Below, piece after piece: positions 1 through 6,346 of a DNA stretch of 8,652 bases. The notes beneath the pieces are model-generated. The model ran no database searches and was not told where the DNA came from. It saw only the letters and a program-made list of their open reading frames with translations. Numbering within the stretch: position 1 is the stretch's first letter; every line of letters begins with the position of its first letter. Source of the stretch: Schleiferiaceae bacterium (GTDB lineage: Bacteria > Bacteroidota > Bacteroidia > Flavobacteriales > Schleiferiaceae); assembly GCA_025210575.1 (NCBI GenBank), contig JAOARK010000266.1, positions 1 to 8,652 of the forward strand, in the 5' to 3' direction. The translations under genes and the position numbers were made by a program.

Positions 1-114
1 AGCAGAAGAGTTGCTTCCTTCTACTCCGCTAGATGCAATTAATTGTGAACTGATAGATTGCCCATGACCAAATACCAAATAGACCATGAACAATGAAAAG
101 AGTGTTTTTTTCAT
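1..114 (-). CDS. N-terminal fragment of a secreted protein (signal peptide), truncated by the window edge
   Basis: Only the first 38 codons are present, starting at the ATG at 114-112 and read leftwards off the window. The peptide starts MKKTLFSLFMVYLVFGHGQS, a short basic N-terminus followed by a hydrophobic core and a Gly-Gln-Ser cleavage region, so it looks like a Sec signal peptide cut near residues 18-20. The next residues (ISSQLIASSGVEGSNSSA) resemble the start of many Bacteroidota exported proteins in which a 'V/LIASAGG' stretch precedes a WTIGE-type segment and a T9SS sorting domain; the deciding part lies outside the window, so this family link is inference. The leader before the ATG is A-rich (AAAAAGAAATACC) with no Shine-Dalgarno site, as is usual in this phylum. 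It lies downstream of the giant gene on the same strand, but a strong terminator separates them, so it is probably transcribed on its own. Confidence 0.8.
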   Translation of the reverse strand, partial: MKKTLFSLFMVYLVFGHGQSISSQLIASSGVEGSNSSA

Positions 115-158
115 TGGTATTTCTTTTTAGGTGGTTTTTATGCAATAGGGTAATCTTC

Positions 159-166
159 TAAAGATA
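159..166 (-). promoter_or_regulatory. weak candidate -7 box for the gene at 1-114
   Basis: Read on the minus strand this is TATCTTTA, which matches five of the six fixed positions of the Bacteroidota -7 consensus TAnnTTTG. It lies between the terminator of the giant gene and the ATG at 114 and would give a leader of about 40 bases. No convincing TTTG-type -33 box is visible upstream. The placement is reasonable but the match is imperfect. Confidence 0.3.
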
Positions 167-197
167 AGAATATTCCTACTTTTTTAAAAAGAGGTAT

Positions 198-225
198 AAA
201 AAAACCCCGAGTATACAACTCAGGG
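198..225 (-). terminator. rho-independent terminator of the giant secreted-protein gene
   Basis: On the minus strand, 24 bases after the stop codon of the giant gene, CCCTGAGT (225-218) and ACTCGGGG (212-205) form an 8-bp stem with one U-G pair and a 5-base loop (TGTAT), followed at once by seven T residues (204-198). This is a textbook intrinsic terminator. On the plus strand the hairpin has no T-tract after it, so it should act only leftwards. It isolates the truncated gene at 1-114 from readthrough. Confidence 0.88.
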
Positions 226-248
226 CTCTAACAATTTCAAATATTGAA

Positions 249-3200
249 TTAGTGGCTCACAATCAATTGCTTCATGATCTGCTCGCCTTTACTATTTGTA
301 AGTTTTACTTGGTAAACTCCATCAGCCCAAGTACTCACATTTACATTATAATCCTTTTCGGATATCTCGGCTGACTCAACTAATCGACCAATGCCATCAA
401 AGATCTCAACGTGTTCAACAACGTGTATTCCACCCCAAGTAATTTTTACATGATCACTTGAAGGTACCGGGAAAACATTTACCGCCTTCGCATCGAATTC
501 ATCAATGCCAATATTACCATAAACGGTGATTTGTCGATTTATCGTTTTGCTACAAGTCGCAGAATTCGCAATGAACGACACATTGAATACTCCTGTATTA
601 GTATACGTGTGAACTGGATTTTGAATTTGAGAGGAAGCCCCATCTCCAAAGAACCATTGCCATCCTGTAGCCACCTGACTACTATCTATAAACTGTGCAG
701 GTGTATTTACAAATATTGAATCTGGCGTAACAAAATCAACATAGAGCATTGAAGTTACATCCACAGATTTCGTCAATGAATCACTTCCAGCCAAGTTAGA
801 TGAAACCAATTTTACATTGTAAATACCAGGTCTTGCGTAAGTATGAGATGGGTTCTGAGCAACAGAAATATATCCATCACCAAAATCCCACAACCATTGC
901 GTTGGGTTATTTGATGTATTATCTGTAAAGCTTACCACGCCATCACATTGGTTGGTAAAGATCTCATCAAACGCTGTAGTAGGTAATGCCGCTGCATTGG
1001 CCGTTAAACAAATAGTGAGATTACTATCGTTGTTTAATACAAGCATACTTGCATTTACATTACCAGAAGTTGTAGGCACAAATTGAACATTGATCCAAGT
1101 ACTATCTCCAACACCAAGTGTTTGATTTGATGCTGAAGAGGTAGAGAAATCATTATTATTAAAAGTTAGTCCCGTAATATCTAAAGGTGCACAACCATCG
1201 TTGTAGATCAACACAGAATCGTTGTATGTTGAATTGGTAGACACAGCACCAAAATGAATACAACTTGCGCCTACCTTAACGTCAGGAGCAGAAATTACAT
1301 TCAATGTTACAGGAACAGATACTGTTGGATTATTAGGATCATTTGTGGTGATCGTAATGTTCGTATTGTAAGTTCCATGCTGCATTCCCGTGGCATCCAC
1401 AGAAACTTCTAAACCTTGTGTACCTCCGGCTAAAACAGTTCCATCGGTTGGGTTTCCAACAGTTAACCAAGGTGAACCTGAAGCTACTTCAATGATCACT
1501 TCATGCGCGTTCAGCTGTCCGCTGAATGTATGAACCTGTGAACTGTTATCGATCGTAATATCCAATTGACCATCTATTAACCAGCTCGTGATTTGAGTTT
1601 GGTTGGTAATCACCGTTACTATGGTATCGTAATTCAAGGTGTTGGCATCAGGCAGAATCCCCAAATTCGTTCCTTCAATAATCAATTCTGCATATTCACT
1701 TCCACTATCAAAATCACCGTTCAAGATCACCGTAACAACGATAGAATCTGCGAACGTTGGAGTGTTCATGAAGTTGTGAATAGTATTTGCCCCTGTTGTG
1801 AAATAGGGTATGTAACTGGTATCTGTATGTTGATGCGCAGTTCTCACTTTATAATCTAAAGGACCTTGACCATTAATATTCATTAAGAAGATCGAATCGC
1901 TATCAGTTAAAGAAACACAAGTGTTGATATCGAACACAAATGAAGATGGTGTATATGTGAAGTCTGGAGCTCCTTCTGAAACGGCAGAAACACACATTTT
2001 AGCTCCTGGTAAGTTACCTACAAAAGTTATTGAATCTTGATAAGTACCAATAACAGATGGGTTGAAATACACACCTACCAATTGACTATCGTTCGGTGCA
2101 ATATTGAAAGTATCTGGCTGCGCATAAAAATCGTTGGTCGTTGAAGAATTGCTCGTCACCTTCAGTGTATCACAACCAGGGTTAAATACCCATAGGCTAT
2201 CAAATGCGGTTTGACCTACCATTGTGGTATCAAAGTTTACGCAGCTATGCTCTGGAATAAACTCAATTGGTCCATTCACCGTAAAAGTTACAGGTACTTT
2301 TAATACAGGATTAGAAGGATCATTTGTTTCTATTGCAATTGTATCGTTGTATGTACCATTGGTCAAATGAGTAGAACTTAACGTTACATTCAATGTAATT
2401 GAATCGGTTGCTGCAACTCTTCCACTATCAGGAGCCACTTTGATCCAAGGAGCTAAACCTGCATCTCCAAACTGATTGAAAATATTTGCGAATAATGGAT
2501 CTATTACTGGGTCTGAAGAAGTAAATCTAAAACCAGCATAAATTGCTTTCCCACTTCCGTAGTCAATCTCGGTAAGAATATCTGTAGGGTTAGTTCCATA
2601 GGTAGCTAACTGTCTCTTACCAACGTTAATGAACGTTTGTGTATAGATACTAGGTCCTCCATAAAAAGTTGGCCCCAAATTCTGCATTAATGGATGGTTT
2701 GCATAGGTTGGATTTACAGTCAATGTAATTCCTGAATATACAGTTGCACCACTCCAGTAATTAAAAATTCCTAAGTTTCCTAAGGTGTAATAGTAGTTTG
2801 AAGCACTGCCTACAAAACCTCCTCCATTGGTTACAAAGGCCTGTGCAGCTGTTGATAAAGTTGTAGATTGACTTGTTCCGTTATTTTCGTTTGGCGCAAG
2901 CCATAAAATATCCTGATCTGCTAATGCAGCTGTAAGATCTGCAGCCGTAGTACCAGTAAAGTCTGTAATTTGAACAGGTCTACCAATGTTGTTGATAATC
3001 GCATTCTTAGCATTCTGTAAATAGATTGCATTTGAACCTTGTGTCATCACCAAAATGTTCAATTGACCATTGGCTGAACCACTCACTTTGAAGTCCATTG
3101 CGCCCAAACCGGTATTCGCAATTTTTAGTGGCACAATAACTGAATCGTTACAACTTGCCAATGAAGCACTGATGGAAGGAGTATTAAGCACTGCCACTGG

Positions 3201-6200
3201 TGTGTGACGTCCAACACCATTTACACAAATCTTCGCACTATTATCATTACCAACCAACTTAAGCGTATCACTGTGGTTTCCAACTGCGGTTGGATTGTAG
3301 CTGATCGCAACTTTTAGGCTGTCATATGCAGGAATTGTAAAAGCCGAAGGCGATACCGAATAATATCCAGTTGAGCTAGTAGAAGAATTTACTACTAATG
3401 AATCACAACCATTATTGAATACGTAAATGGTATCTGTATCCGTACCTCCAATAAAAGTAGAGTCAAACTGATGACAATTCGTATCATAGTAAAAGTCAGG
3501 GCTACCGCTCACCACAAACGTAAACGGAATGTTCACAATTGGGTTATTTGGTTGGTTTGATTCTAATACAACTGTATCGGTATAGGTTCCTGTAGGTAGG
3601 CCTTCGCTTTTAAACGTGAAAGAAACACTTTGAGTTCCTGGTGCGGCCAAATCTCCTTTATCCGGGCTCACCGAAACATAATCAGGTAAAGAGTTGCCAT
3701 GGATCATTTTAAGGAATGAATCCATTAATCCTGCAACGTCATTGTCGCTATACAAGTGTCCGCTTGTTCCACCCCATAAGATGTAATAAACACGAGTATG
3801 GCTAGTTAATCCAGTAATATCATGCTGGTCATAATTGGTGCTTGCATTCCATGTATGTGAAGTATTACCAATATCCTCAACAATAACTAAGTGGTTAACG
3901 GAAGGCTCCCAGGTATTGTGAATACGCTTTACAAAACCTTTATAGGTCTTTCCAGAAATTGACTGTGTCAACACAGCTGTAGAAATACTACCTAATCCAT
4001 CAGCTCCTAATCCTCCGGAAATATTGAAAGTGTTCTTACCGTAAACATCTGCTGCAAATACCCAAATAGAGTTTCCATAATGAGTAAAGTACTGGCCATT
4101 ATTGCCTAATACAATATTGTTCTGTAACACAGAAGTTTGGGTATAGTATAAATAGTTGCTGTTGTCAAACGTCAGGTAGTTTCCGTAGTCATACATATCA
4201 TTTCCACCATCAGAAATGTAGCTTCCAGATGTTCCTCCCCAGAATGTATACAAATTGCTTAGAGAACTTGCCAATACTGATGAAGATGCAGTAACTGTAT
4301 CTAAAATGGATTGAAGGTCTAATGACTCGCTACTTCCAAAACTGTACTTTAAGCTACCGTTTCCGGTGTTGCTCAATGTGCGTGTTACCGTAACAGAGTC
4401 ACCGCAATTAACCGCGGTAACATTCATCATTGTGCTATCAATGCCTAATATTGGTGCACCTAATCCCACACCATTCAAACAGATATAATCAGTTAATCCG
4501 CTGTAAGCGATCACTAGAGAATCGTTATACGTTTTTACCTGAGTAGGATTGAAAGTAAAGTGGATATACGCAGTATCATCAGGAACCAGATTTAGAGAGT
4601 TCGTGATTAAACTAATATCACTGTCAGTGGCTGTAATGCTTGTAGTAACCAAAGTATCACAACCCGTATTATAGACCATTACACTATCCGAAATACTTTG
4701 ACCTTGGATTAAGGTATCTAATTGAACACATCCCGGAAGGTGAGTTAAAGCCGCATCTCCAACAACGGTCAACACCATGGGTAGTTTCGTACCATCTAAT
4801 GTTAGATCATTCGATTGAACATTGAACTCTAAGTTGTAAACTCCTGCAATTAAATCTGCCGCATTCACACTTACAGAAACTACATTAGAACTTCCTGCAC
4901 CTATGGTTCCTGTTGTTGGCAGGAACGTGATATCATCTACAACTGACTTATCTCCAAGCAACACTCCATCCAGATCAAAGTTTCCTGAGTAGTAACTTGA
5001 TGCATCAAACTCCTCAATTCCTGTAATCGTCTGATTCAAGAATCGAGCACCGTTGATTACGAGGTTATTATTGATGTAAACATCAAAAGTCTTTGCATTC
5101 CAGTCAATGTTCTTGTATTCCACATGCATCCATTGTCCTACGGACGAGTTCGTGTTGTAGATAGAATAAAAGTTATTTTGATCTCTGTAATACACACGCA
5201 ATGAACCATAATAGAAATAGGTGTACACCATTGCATCGGTATTGAAGTTCATATTGGCAGGACCAATTGCAACGGTTCCAGTATTACTCCAACTAGATGT
5301 GTTCGTTTTTACCCAATAAGAAGCTTCTTTAATAGGAGTTGAAGGAATTGTGGCATGAACACCATCAAAATAATATCCATTTCCTATAATATTTAGGTAC
5401 TTGCTTCCATCTGGAATTACCCCAGAAGTTTGATTTGAAACTGTATAAATAGTTGGACTTTGATTTGAGAAATTACCTAAACCATTCTCAAAACTCTCGC
5501 TTAAAGCGGGAGCCTTGTTCTTTTCTTTAAGTTCAAGGCTATACGTTAAGTTACCACCACCGGCTCCATTGGTAATTGTAAAAGATCCATTAGCCGTTGT
5601 ACCACAGTTAGCCGTTAACTTCAAAGTATCTGGGTTGATCGACCCATTCGGAGCAGCACCAACGGTAATGGTAGTAATGTTTGATGTATCCGTAGAAGTA
5701 CAATTACTAGCAATCAACTTAACATCGTACGTTCCTGAGGCCGTATAACTATGTGCTGGATTTTCATCCGTTGAAGATGTTCCATCACCAAAATCCCAGT
5801 AATAACTGCCCGCATAAAGCGATGTGTTGAAGAATTGCACCGGAGCATTAAAAGCTACATTCGTTGGAGAGGCAATAAACGCTGCGATAGGAGCATTTCC
5901 TCCTGAAGCAGTCCATGTTGCCTGAAATCCAGACCCACTAGAACAACAATTAGAATAGAATCTAACTGTTAACGCTCCTGAAGTTGAAGTTACAGGAGAA
6001 GGAATTGAGGAACCAGAGTAAGTACCCAATAAGGTTCCAAACGTTCCTACACCATCGTATACTTGAACGTAATCTGATGAGTTAAAGGTTTGAAATTGTG
6101 TGAATAACAATTGAACGGGTTGGTTTCCTGGAGGGTCTATCACAAAAAAACCATTTGAATATGCAGGATAAATACCTGTTCCTCCTGGGTCTCTTAAGAT

Positions 6201-6311
6201 TCCAACACAACTTGTATTTGTGTCAGATCCCGATGCTGGTACGTTGTAAAACTGAGAAAAGCCTGTAAAAGCAAAAAGCCCAAACAGCAAGCTGAGTAAT
6301 ACTTTTTTCAT
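249..6311 (-). CDS. giant multidomain secreted protein (CUB, PKD, choice-of-anchor D and split BACON-like repeats) with T9SS type A sorting domain
   Basis: A 2020-residue exported protein, probably surface-anchored or released by the type IX secretion system. Order of parts (residues from the ATG): signal peptide 1-20 (MKKVLLSLLFGLFAFTGFSQ); CUB domain about 33-135; PKD domain about 143-217 with WDFGDG at 172-177; then four units, each a BACON-like beta-sandwich split by an inserted domain and followed by a choice-of-anchor D (ASH/HYDIN-like) Ig domain, about 224-1773; PKD domains about 1778-1853 (WDFGDG) and 1857-1931 (WFFGDG); T9SS type A sorting domain about 1941-2020, ending KQLIVSH, with VFPVP in place of the usual P-N-P. 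The reading frame also extends to a TTG at 6341, but that codon lies inside the -7 box (6339-6346) and the signal peptide begins at the ATG at 6311, so the ATG is chosen. A terminator follows the stop. No enzymatic active site is evident; CUB, LamG-like and PKD content suggests binding or adhesion (inference). Domain types are confident from motifs; ligand and role are unknown. Confidence 0.95.
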   Translation of the reverse strand: MKKVLLSLLFGLFAFTGFSQFYNVPASGSDTNTSCVGILRDPGGTGIYPAYSNGFFVIDPPGNQPVQLLFTQFQTFNSSDYVQVYDGVGTFGTLLGTYSGSSIPSPVTSTSGALTVRFYSNCCSSGSGFQATWTASGGNAPIAAFIASPTNVAFNAPVQFFNTSLYAGSYYWDFGDGTSSTDENPAHSYTASGTYDVKLIASNCTSTDTSNITTITVGAAPNGSINPDTLKLTANCGTTANGSFTITNGAGGGNLTYSLELKEKNKAPALSESFENGLGNFSNQSPTIYTVSNQTSGVIPDGSKYLNIIGNGYYFDGVHATIPSTPIKEASYWVKTNTSSWSNTGTVAIGPANMNFNTDAMVYTYFYYGSLRVYYRDQNNFYSIYNTNSSVGQWMHVEYKNIDWNAKTFDVYINNNLVINGARFLNQTITGIEEFDASSYYSGNFDLDGVLLGDKSVVDDITFLPTTGTIGAGSSNVVSVSVNAADLIAGVYNLEFNVQSNDLTLDGTKLPMVLTVVGDAALTHLPGCVQLDTLIQGQSISDSVMVYNTGCDTLVTTSITATDSDISLITNSLNLVPDDTAYIHFTFNPTQVKTYNDSLVIAYSGLTDYICLNGVGLGAPILGIDSTMMNVTAVNCGDSVTVTRTLSNTGNGSLKYSFGSSESLDLQSILDTVTASSSVLASSLSNLYTFWGGTSGSYISDGGNDMYDYGNYLTFDNSNYLYYTQTSVLQNNIVLGNNGQYFTHYGNSIWVFAADVYGKNTFNISGGLGADGLGSISTAVLTQSISGKTYKGFVKRIHNTWEPSVNHLVIVEDIGNTSHTWNASTNYDQHDITGLTSHTRVYYILWGGTSGHLYSDNDVAGLMDSFLKMIHGNSLPDYVSVSPDKGDLAAPGTQSVSFTFKSEGLPTGTYTDTVVLESNQPNNPIVNIPFTFVVSGSPDFYYDTNCHQFDSTFIGGTDTDTIYVFNNGCDSLVVNSSTSSTGYYSVSPSAFTIPAYDSLKVAISYNPTAVGNHSDTLKLVGNDNSAKICVNGVGRHTPVAVLNTPSISASLASCNDSVIVPLKIANTGLGAMDFKVSGSANGQLNILVMTQGSNAIYLQNAKNAIINNIGRPVQITDFTGTTAADLTAALADQDILWLAPNENNGTSQSTTLSTAAQAFVTNGGGFVGSASNYYYTLGNLGIFNYWSGATVYSGITLTVNPTYANHPLMQNLGPTFYGGPSIYTQTFINVGKRQLATYGTNPTDILTEIDYGSGKAIYAGFRFTSSDPVIDPLFANIFNQFGDAGLAPWIKVAPDSGRVAATDSITLNVTLSSTHLTNGTYNDTIAIETNDPSNPVLKVPVTFTVNGPIEFIPEHSCVNFDTTMVGQTAFDSLWVFNPGCDTLKVTSNSSTTNDFYAQPDTFNIAPNDSQLVGVYFNPSVIGTYQDSITFVGNLPGAKMCVSAVSEGAPDFTYTPSSFVFDINTCVSLTDSDSIFLMNINGQGPLDYKVRTAHQHTDTSYIPYFTTGANTIHNFMNTPTFADSIVVTVILNGDFDSGSEYAELIIEGTNLGILPDANTLNYDTIVTVITNQTQITSWLIDGQLDITIDNSSQVHTFSGQLNAHEVIIEVASGSPWLTVGNPTDGTVLAGGTQGLEVSVDATGMQHGTYNTNITITTNDPNNPTVSVPVTLNVISAPDVKVGASCIHFGAVSTNSTYNDSVLIYNDGCAPLDITGLTFNNNDFSTSSASNQTLGVGDSTWINVQFVPTTSGNVNASMLVLNNDSNLTICLTANAAALPTTAFDEIFTNQCDGVVSFTDNTSNNPTQWLWDFGDGYISVAQNPSHTYARPGIYNVKLVSSNLAGSDSLTKSVDVTSMLYVDFVTPDSIFVNTPAQFIDSSQVATGWQWFFGDGASSQIQNPVHTYTNTGVFNVSFIANSATCSKTINRQITVYGNIGIDEFDAKAVNVFPVPSSDHVKITWGGIHVVEHVEIFDGIGRLVESAEISEKDYNVNVSTWADGVYQVKLTNSKGEQIMKQLIVSH
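252..491 (-). other. T9SS type A C-terminal sorting domain (in the giant protein)
   Basis: The last ~80 residues have the pattern of the type IX secretion sorting domain: a VxVFPxPSSD start, then VEIFDGIGRLV (the 'v.i.d..Gr.v' strand), STWADGVYQVKL ('l..GvY.vkl'), and a basic-hydrophobic end KQLIVSH. In known members this domain routes the protein through the outer membrane and is then cleaved, often with attachment to anionic LPS. The usual PNP is PVP here, a tolerable variation. Confidence 0.92.
519..980 (-). other. tandem PKD domains 2 and 3 (in the giant protein)
   Basis: Two consecutive PKD Ig-like domains lie just before the sorting domain. The first (980-753) carries WLWDFGDG, then NPSHTYARPGIYNVKL; the second (743-519) carries WQWFFGDG, then NPVHTYTNTGVFNVSF. 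Both fit the PKD signature W.FGDG..s...NP.HtY...G.y.V.L. The second replaces the first Asp of WDFGDG with Phe. PKD domains are non-catalytic spacers or carbohydrate/protein contact modules in extracellular proteins. Confidence 0.93.
993..1289 (-). repeat. choice-of-anchor D (ASH/HYDIN-like) repeat D
   Basis: Residues about 1675-1773. The conserved skeleton is a Cys-x-x-F start (SCIHFGAV), a NDGC-PL turn, an FVPTTSG strand and a closing ICLTANA. Cysteines are at residues 1684, 1707 and 1768, spaced 23 and 61. This is the most diverged of the four copies, and it leads straight into a PKD domain rather than another split BACON-like unit. Confidence 0.8.
1293..1961 (-). repeat. split BACON-like unit 4 with inserted guest domain 4
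   Basis: Residues about 1451-1673. The N-terminal half ends in GQGPLDYKV (near residue 1489). The C-terminal half resumes at SPWLTVGNPTDGTVLAGG (from residue 1613) and runs through the signature GTYNTNITITTNDPNNP to VPVTLNV. Between the halves lie about 120 residues of an unrecognised beta-rich module (see the entry at 1482-1844). Confidence 0.72.
1482..1844 (-). other. guest domain 4: unrecognised beta-rich module
   Basis: Residues about 1490-1610 sit between the two halves of BACON-like unit 4. Visible landmarks are VVTVILNGDFDSGSEYAELI, EGTNLGILPD, a TxVTVITNQTQITSW strand, DGQLDITIDNSSQVHTF and a final HEVIIEV. The alternating polar/hydrophobic pattern predicts a beta-sandwich, and the acidic NGDFDSGSEYAE loop could bind a cation (inference). 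It has no cysteine. I do not recognise the family. Confidence 0.55.
1977..2270 (-). repeat. choice-of-anchor D (ASH/HYDIN-like) repeat C
   Basis: Residues about 1348-1445. Landmarks are SCVNFDTTMVGQ, VFNPGCDTLKV, FNIAPNDS, FNPSVIGTYQDS and MCVSAVSEGAP. Cysteines at 1357, 1380 and 1440 are spaced 23 and 60, the same as in copies A and B. It is non-catalytic and serves as an Ig-like stalk element. Confidence 0.85.
2274..3191 (-). repeat. split BACON-like unit 3 with inserted guest domain 3
   Basis: Residues about 1041-1346. The N-terminal half (SCNDSVIVPLKIANTGLGAM, near 1053-1072) is followed by an inserted Rossmann-like domain, and the C-terminal half resumes at APWIKVAPDSGRVAATDS (from about 1286). 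It ends with the signature GTYNDTIAIETNDPSNPVLK and VPVTFTV. It is the clearest of the four split units because both halves match the family pattern well. Confidence 0.8.
2466..3071 (-). other. guest domain 3: GATase1/ThuA-like alpha/beta domain, probably non-catalytic
   Basis: Residues about 1081-1282. It starts with the strand LNILVMTQG, then a helix (LQNAKNAIINNIG), the strand VQITDF, a TTAADLTAALADQDILWLAP stretch, a helix (AQAFVTNGGG), the strand FVGSA, and near the end GSGKAIYAGFRF. This is the order of class I glutamine-amidotransferase-like and ThuA-like folds, where GGG is followed by a strand and a nucleophile elbow. The elbow here reads FVGSASNYY without the catalytic Cys, and there are no cysteines in the whole domain, so an amidotransferase activity is unlikely. 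The fold assignment is inference from pattern. Confidence 0.65.
3210..3500 (-). repeat. choice-of-anchor D (ASH/HYDIN-like) repeat B
   Basis: Residues about 938-1034. Landmarks are NCHQFDSTFIGG, VFNNGCDSLVV, FTIPAYDSLKV, YNPTAVGNHSDTLKL and ICVNGVGRHTP. Cysteines at 946, 969 and 1029 are spaced 23 and 60. The pattern (V.N.G...L.V, PT..G, D.L.L.GND) is that of choice-of-anchor D and HYDIN/ASH-type Ig domains. Confidence 0.87.
3507..4439 (-). repeat. split BACON-like unit 2 with inserted guest domain 2
   Basis: Residues about 625-935. The N-terminal half contains NCGDSVTVTRTLSNTGNGSL; the C-terminal half resumes at PDYVSVSPDKGDLAAPGTQS and ends GTYTDTVVLESNQPNNP with IPFTFVV. About 214 residues of an unrecognised domain are inserted between them. 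Confidence 0.77.
3687..4328 (-). other. guest domain 2: unrecognised module with paired WGGTSG motifs
   Basis: Residues about 662-875. The motif YTFWGGTSGSYISDGGNDMY near the start recurs as YYILWGGTSGHLYSDNDV near the end, so each motif precedes a short Ser/Asp-rich segment. Between them are aromatic-rich strands (NSNYLYYTQ, SIWVFAADVYGKNTFNISGG) and a positively charged strand (YKGFVKRI). It has no cysteine. The paired motifs may pack together and close the domain at its two termini, as an inserted domain would need (inference). No family is recognised. Confidence 0.5.
4467..4754 (-). repeat. choice-of-anchor D (ASH/HYDIN-like) repeat A
   Basis: Residues about 520-615. Landmarks are GCVQLDTLIQGQ, VYNTGCDTLV, LNLVPDDTAYIHFTFNPT, TYNDSLVI and ICLNGVGLGAP. 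Cysteines at 528, 551 and 611 are spaced 23 and 60, setting the pattern seen in B and C. Confidence 0.86.
4761..5642 (-). repeat. split BACON-like unit 1 with inserted LamG-like guest domain
   Basis: Residues about 224-517. The N-terminal half reads NPDTLKLTANCGTTANGSFT and ends GGGNLTYSLEL; the C-terminal half resumes at TTGTIGAGSSNVVSVSVNAA and continues IAGVYNLEFNVQSNDL to LPMVLTV. This is the least regular C-terminal half (the NDPxNP signature is reduced to SNDLTLDG), but its position in the repeat order is the same. Confidence 0.7.
4914..5504 (-). other. guest domain 1: LamG/concanavalin-like jelly roll
   Basis: Residues about 270-466. It opens with SESFENGLGNFSNQSP, a common entry to LamG-like domains, and has a KEASYWVKT strand, RVYYRDQNNFYSIYNTN, GQWMHVEYKNIDWNAKTFDV, YINNNLVI and a closing VVDDITF. 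W-M-H-V-E-Y followed by K-T-F-D-V-Y-I-N-N is the usual LamG strand pair. Such domains usually bind glycans or matrix proteins, but no specific ligand can be read here. Confidence 0.7.
5661..5885 (-). other. PKD domain 1 (in the giant protein)
   Basis: Residues about 143-217. SYYWDFGDGTSSTDENPAHS is followed by YTASGTYDVKLIASN, a full PKD signature. It sits between the CUB domain and the first split unit and is non-catalytic. Confidence 0.94.
5907..6215 (-). other. CUB-like domain (in the giant protein)
   Basis: Residues about 33-135, immediately after the signal peptide. It begins at TSCVGILRDPGG, has the pattern of hydrophobic strand, then SSDYVQVYDG (the CUB 'D.l.vydG' strand), then TLLGTYSGS, then ALTVRFYSN with a double Cys, and ends GFQATWTA. 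The D-Y-V-Q-V-Y-D-G motif followed by L-G-T-Y-S-G and V-R-F-Y-S is diagnostic of CUB folds, which mediate protein or glycan contacts outside the cell. Confidence 0.85.
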
Positions 6312-6338
6312 ACTTTTTTTATTGATTGTTGTTTCGCG

Positions 6339-6346
6339 CAAATATA
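6339..6346 (-). promoter_or_regulatory. -7 promoter box of the giant secreted-protein gene
   Basis: On the minus strand the bases read TATATTTG, a perfect match to the Bacteroidota -7 consensus TAnnTTTG, 27 bases before the ATG at 6311. The implied transcript start is near 6332, giving a leader of about 20 bases that is A-rich near the start codon (AATAAAAAAAGT). No clear TTTG -33 box is seen at the expected distance. The box overlaps the alternative TTG start at 6341, so that start cannot be on this transcript. Confidence 0.6.

Noticed and set aside
993..5642. Choice-of-anchor D and BACON-like copies as a recent DNA repeat or recombination hot spot.
   Set aside because: The copies are similar only at protein-pattern level; no long nucleotide identity was seen, so the duplications are old.
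531..5748. Open frames on the plus strand inside the giant gene (531-719, 1593-1859, 5515-5748).
   Set aside because: They are short antisense shadows of a long, motif-rich gene, with no promoter or recognisable protein features.
6312..6341. Extension of the giant gene to an upstream TTG at 6341 (ten extra residues).
   Set aside because: The TTG lies inside the -7 box (6339-6346), the extra residues would break the signal peptide at the N-terminus, and the ATG at 6311 opens a classic signal peptide.
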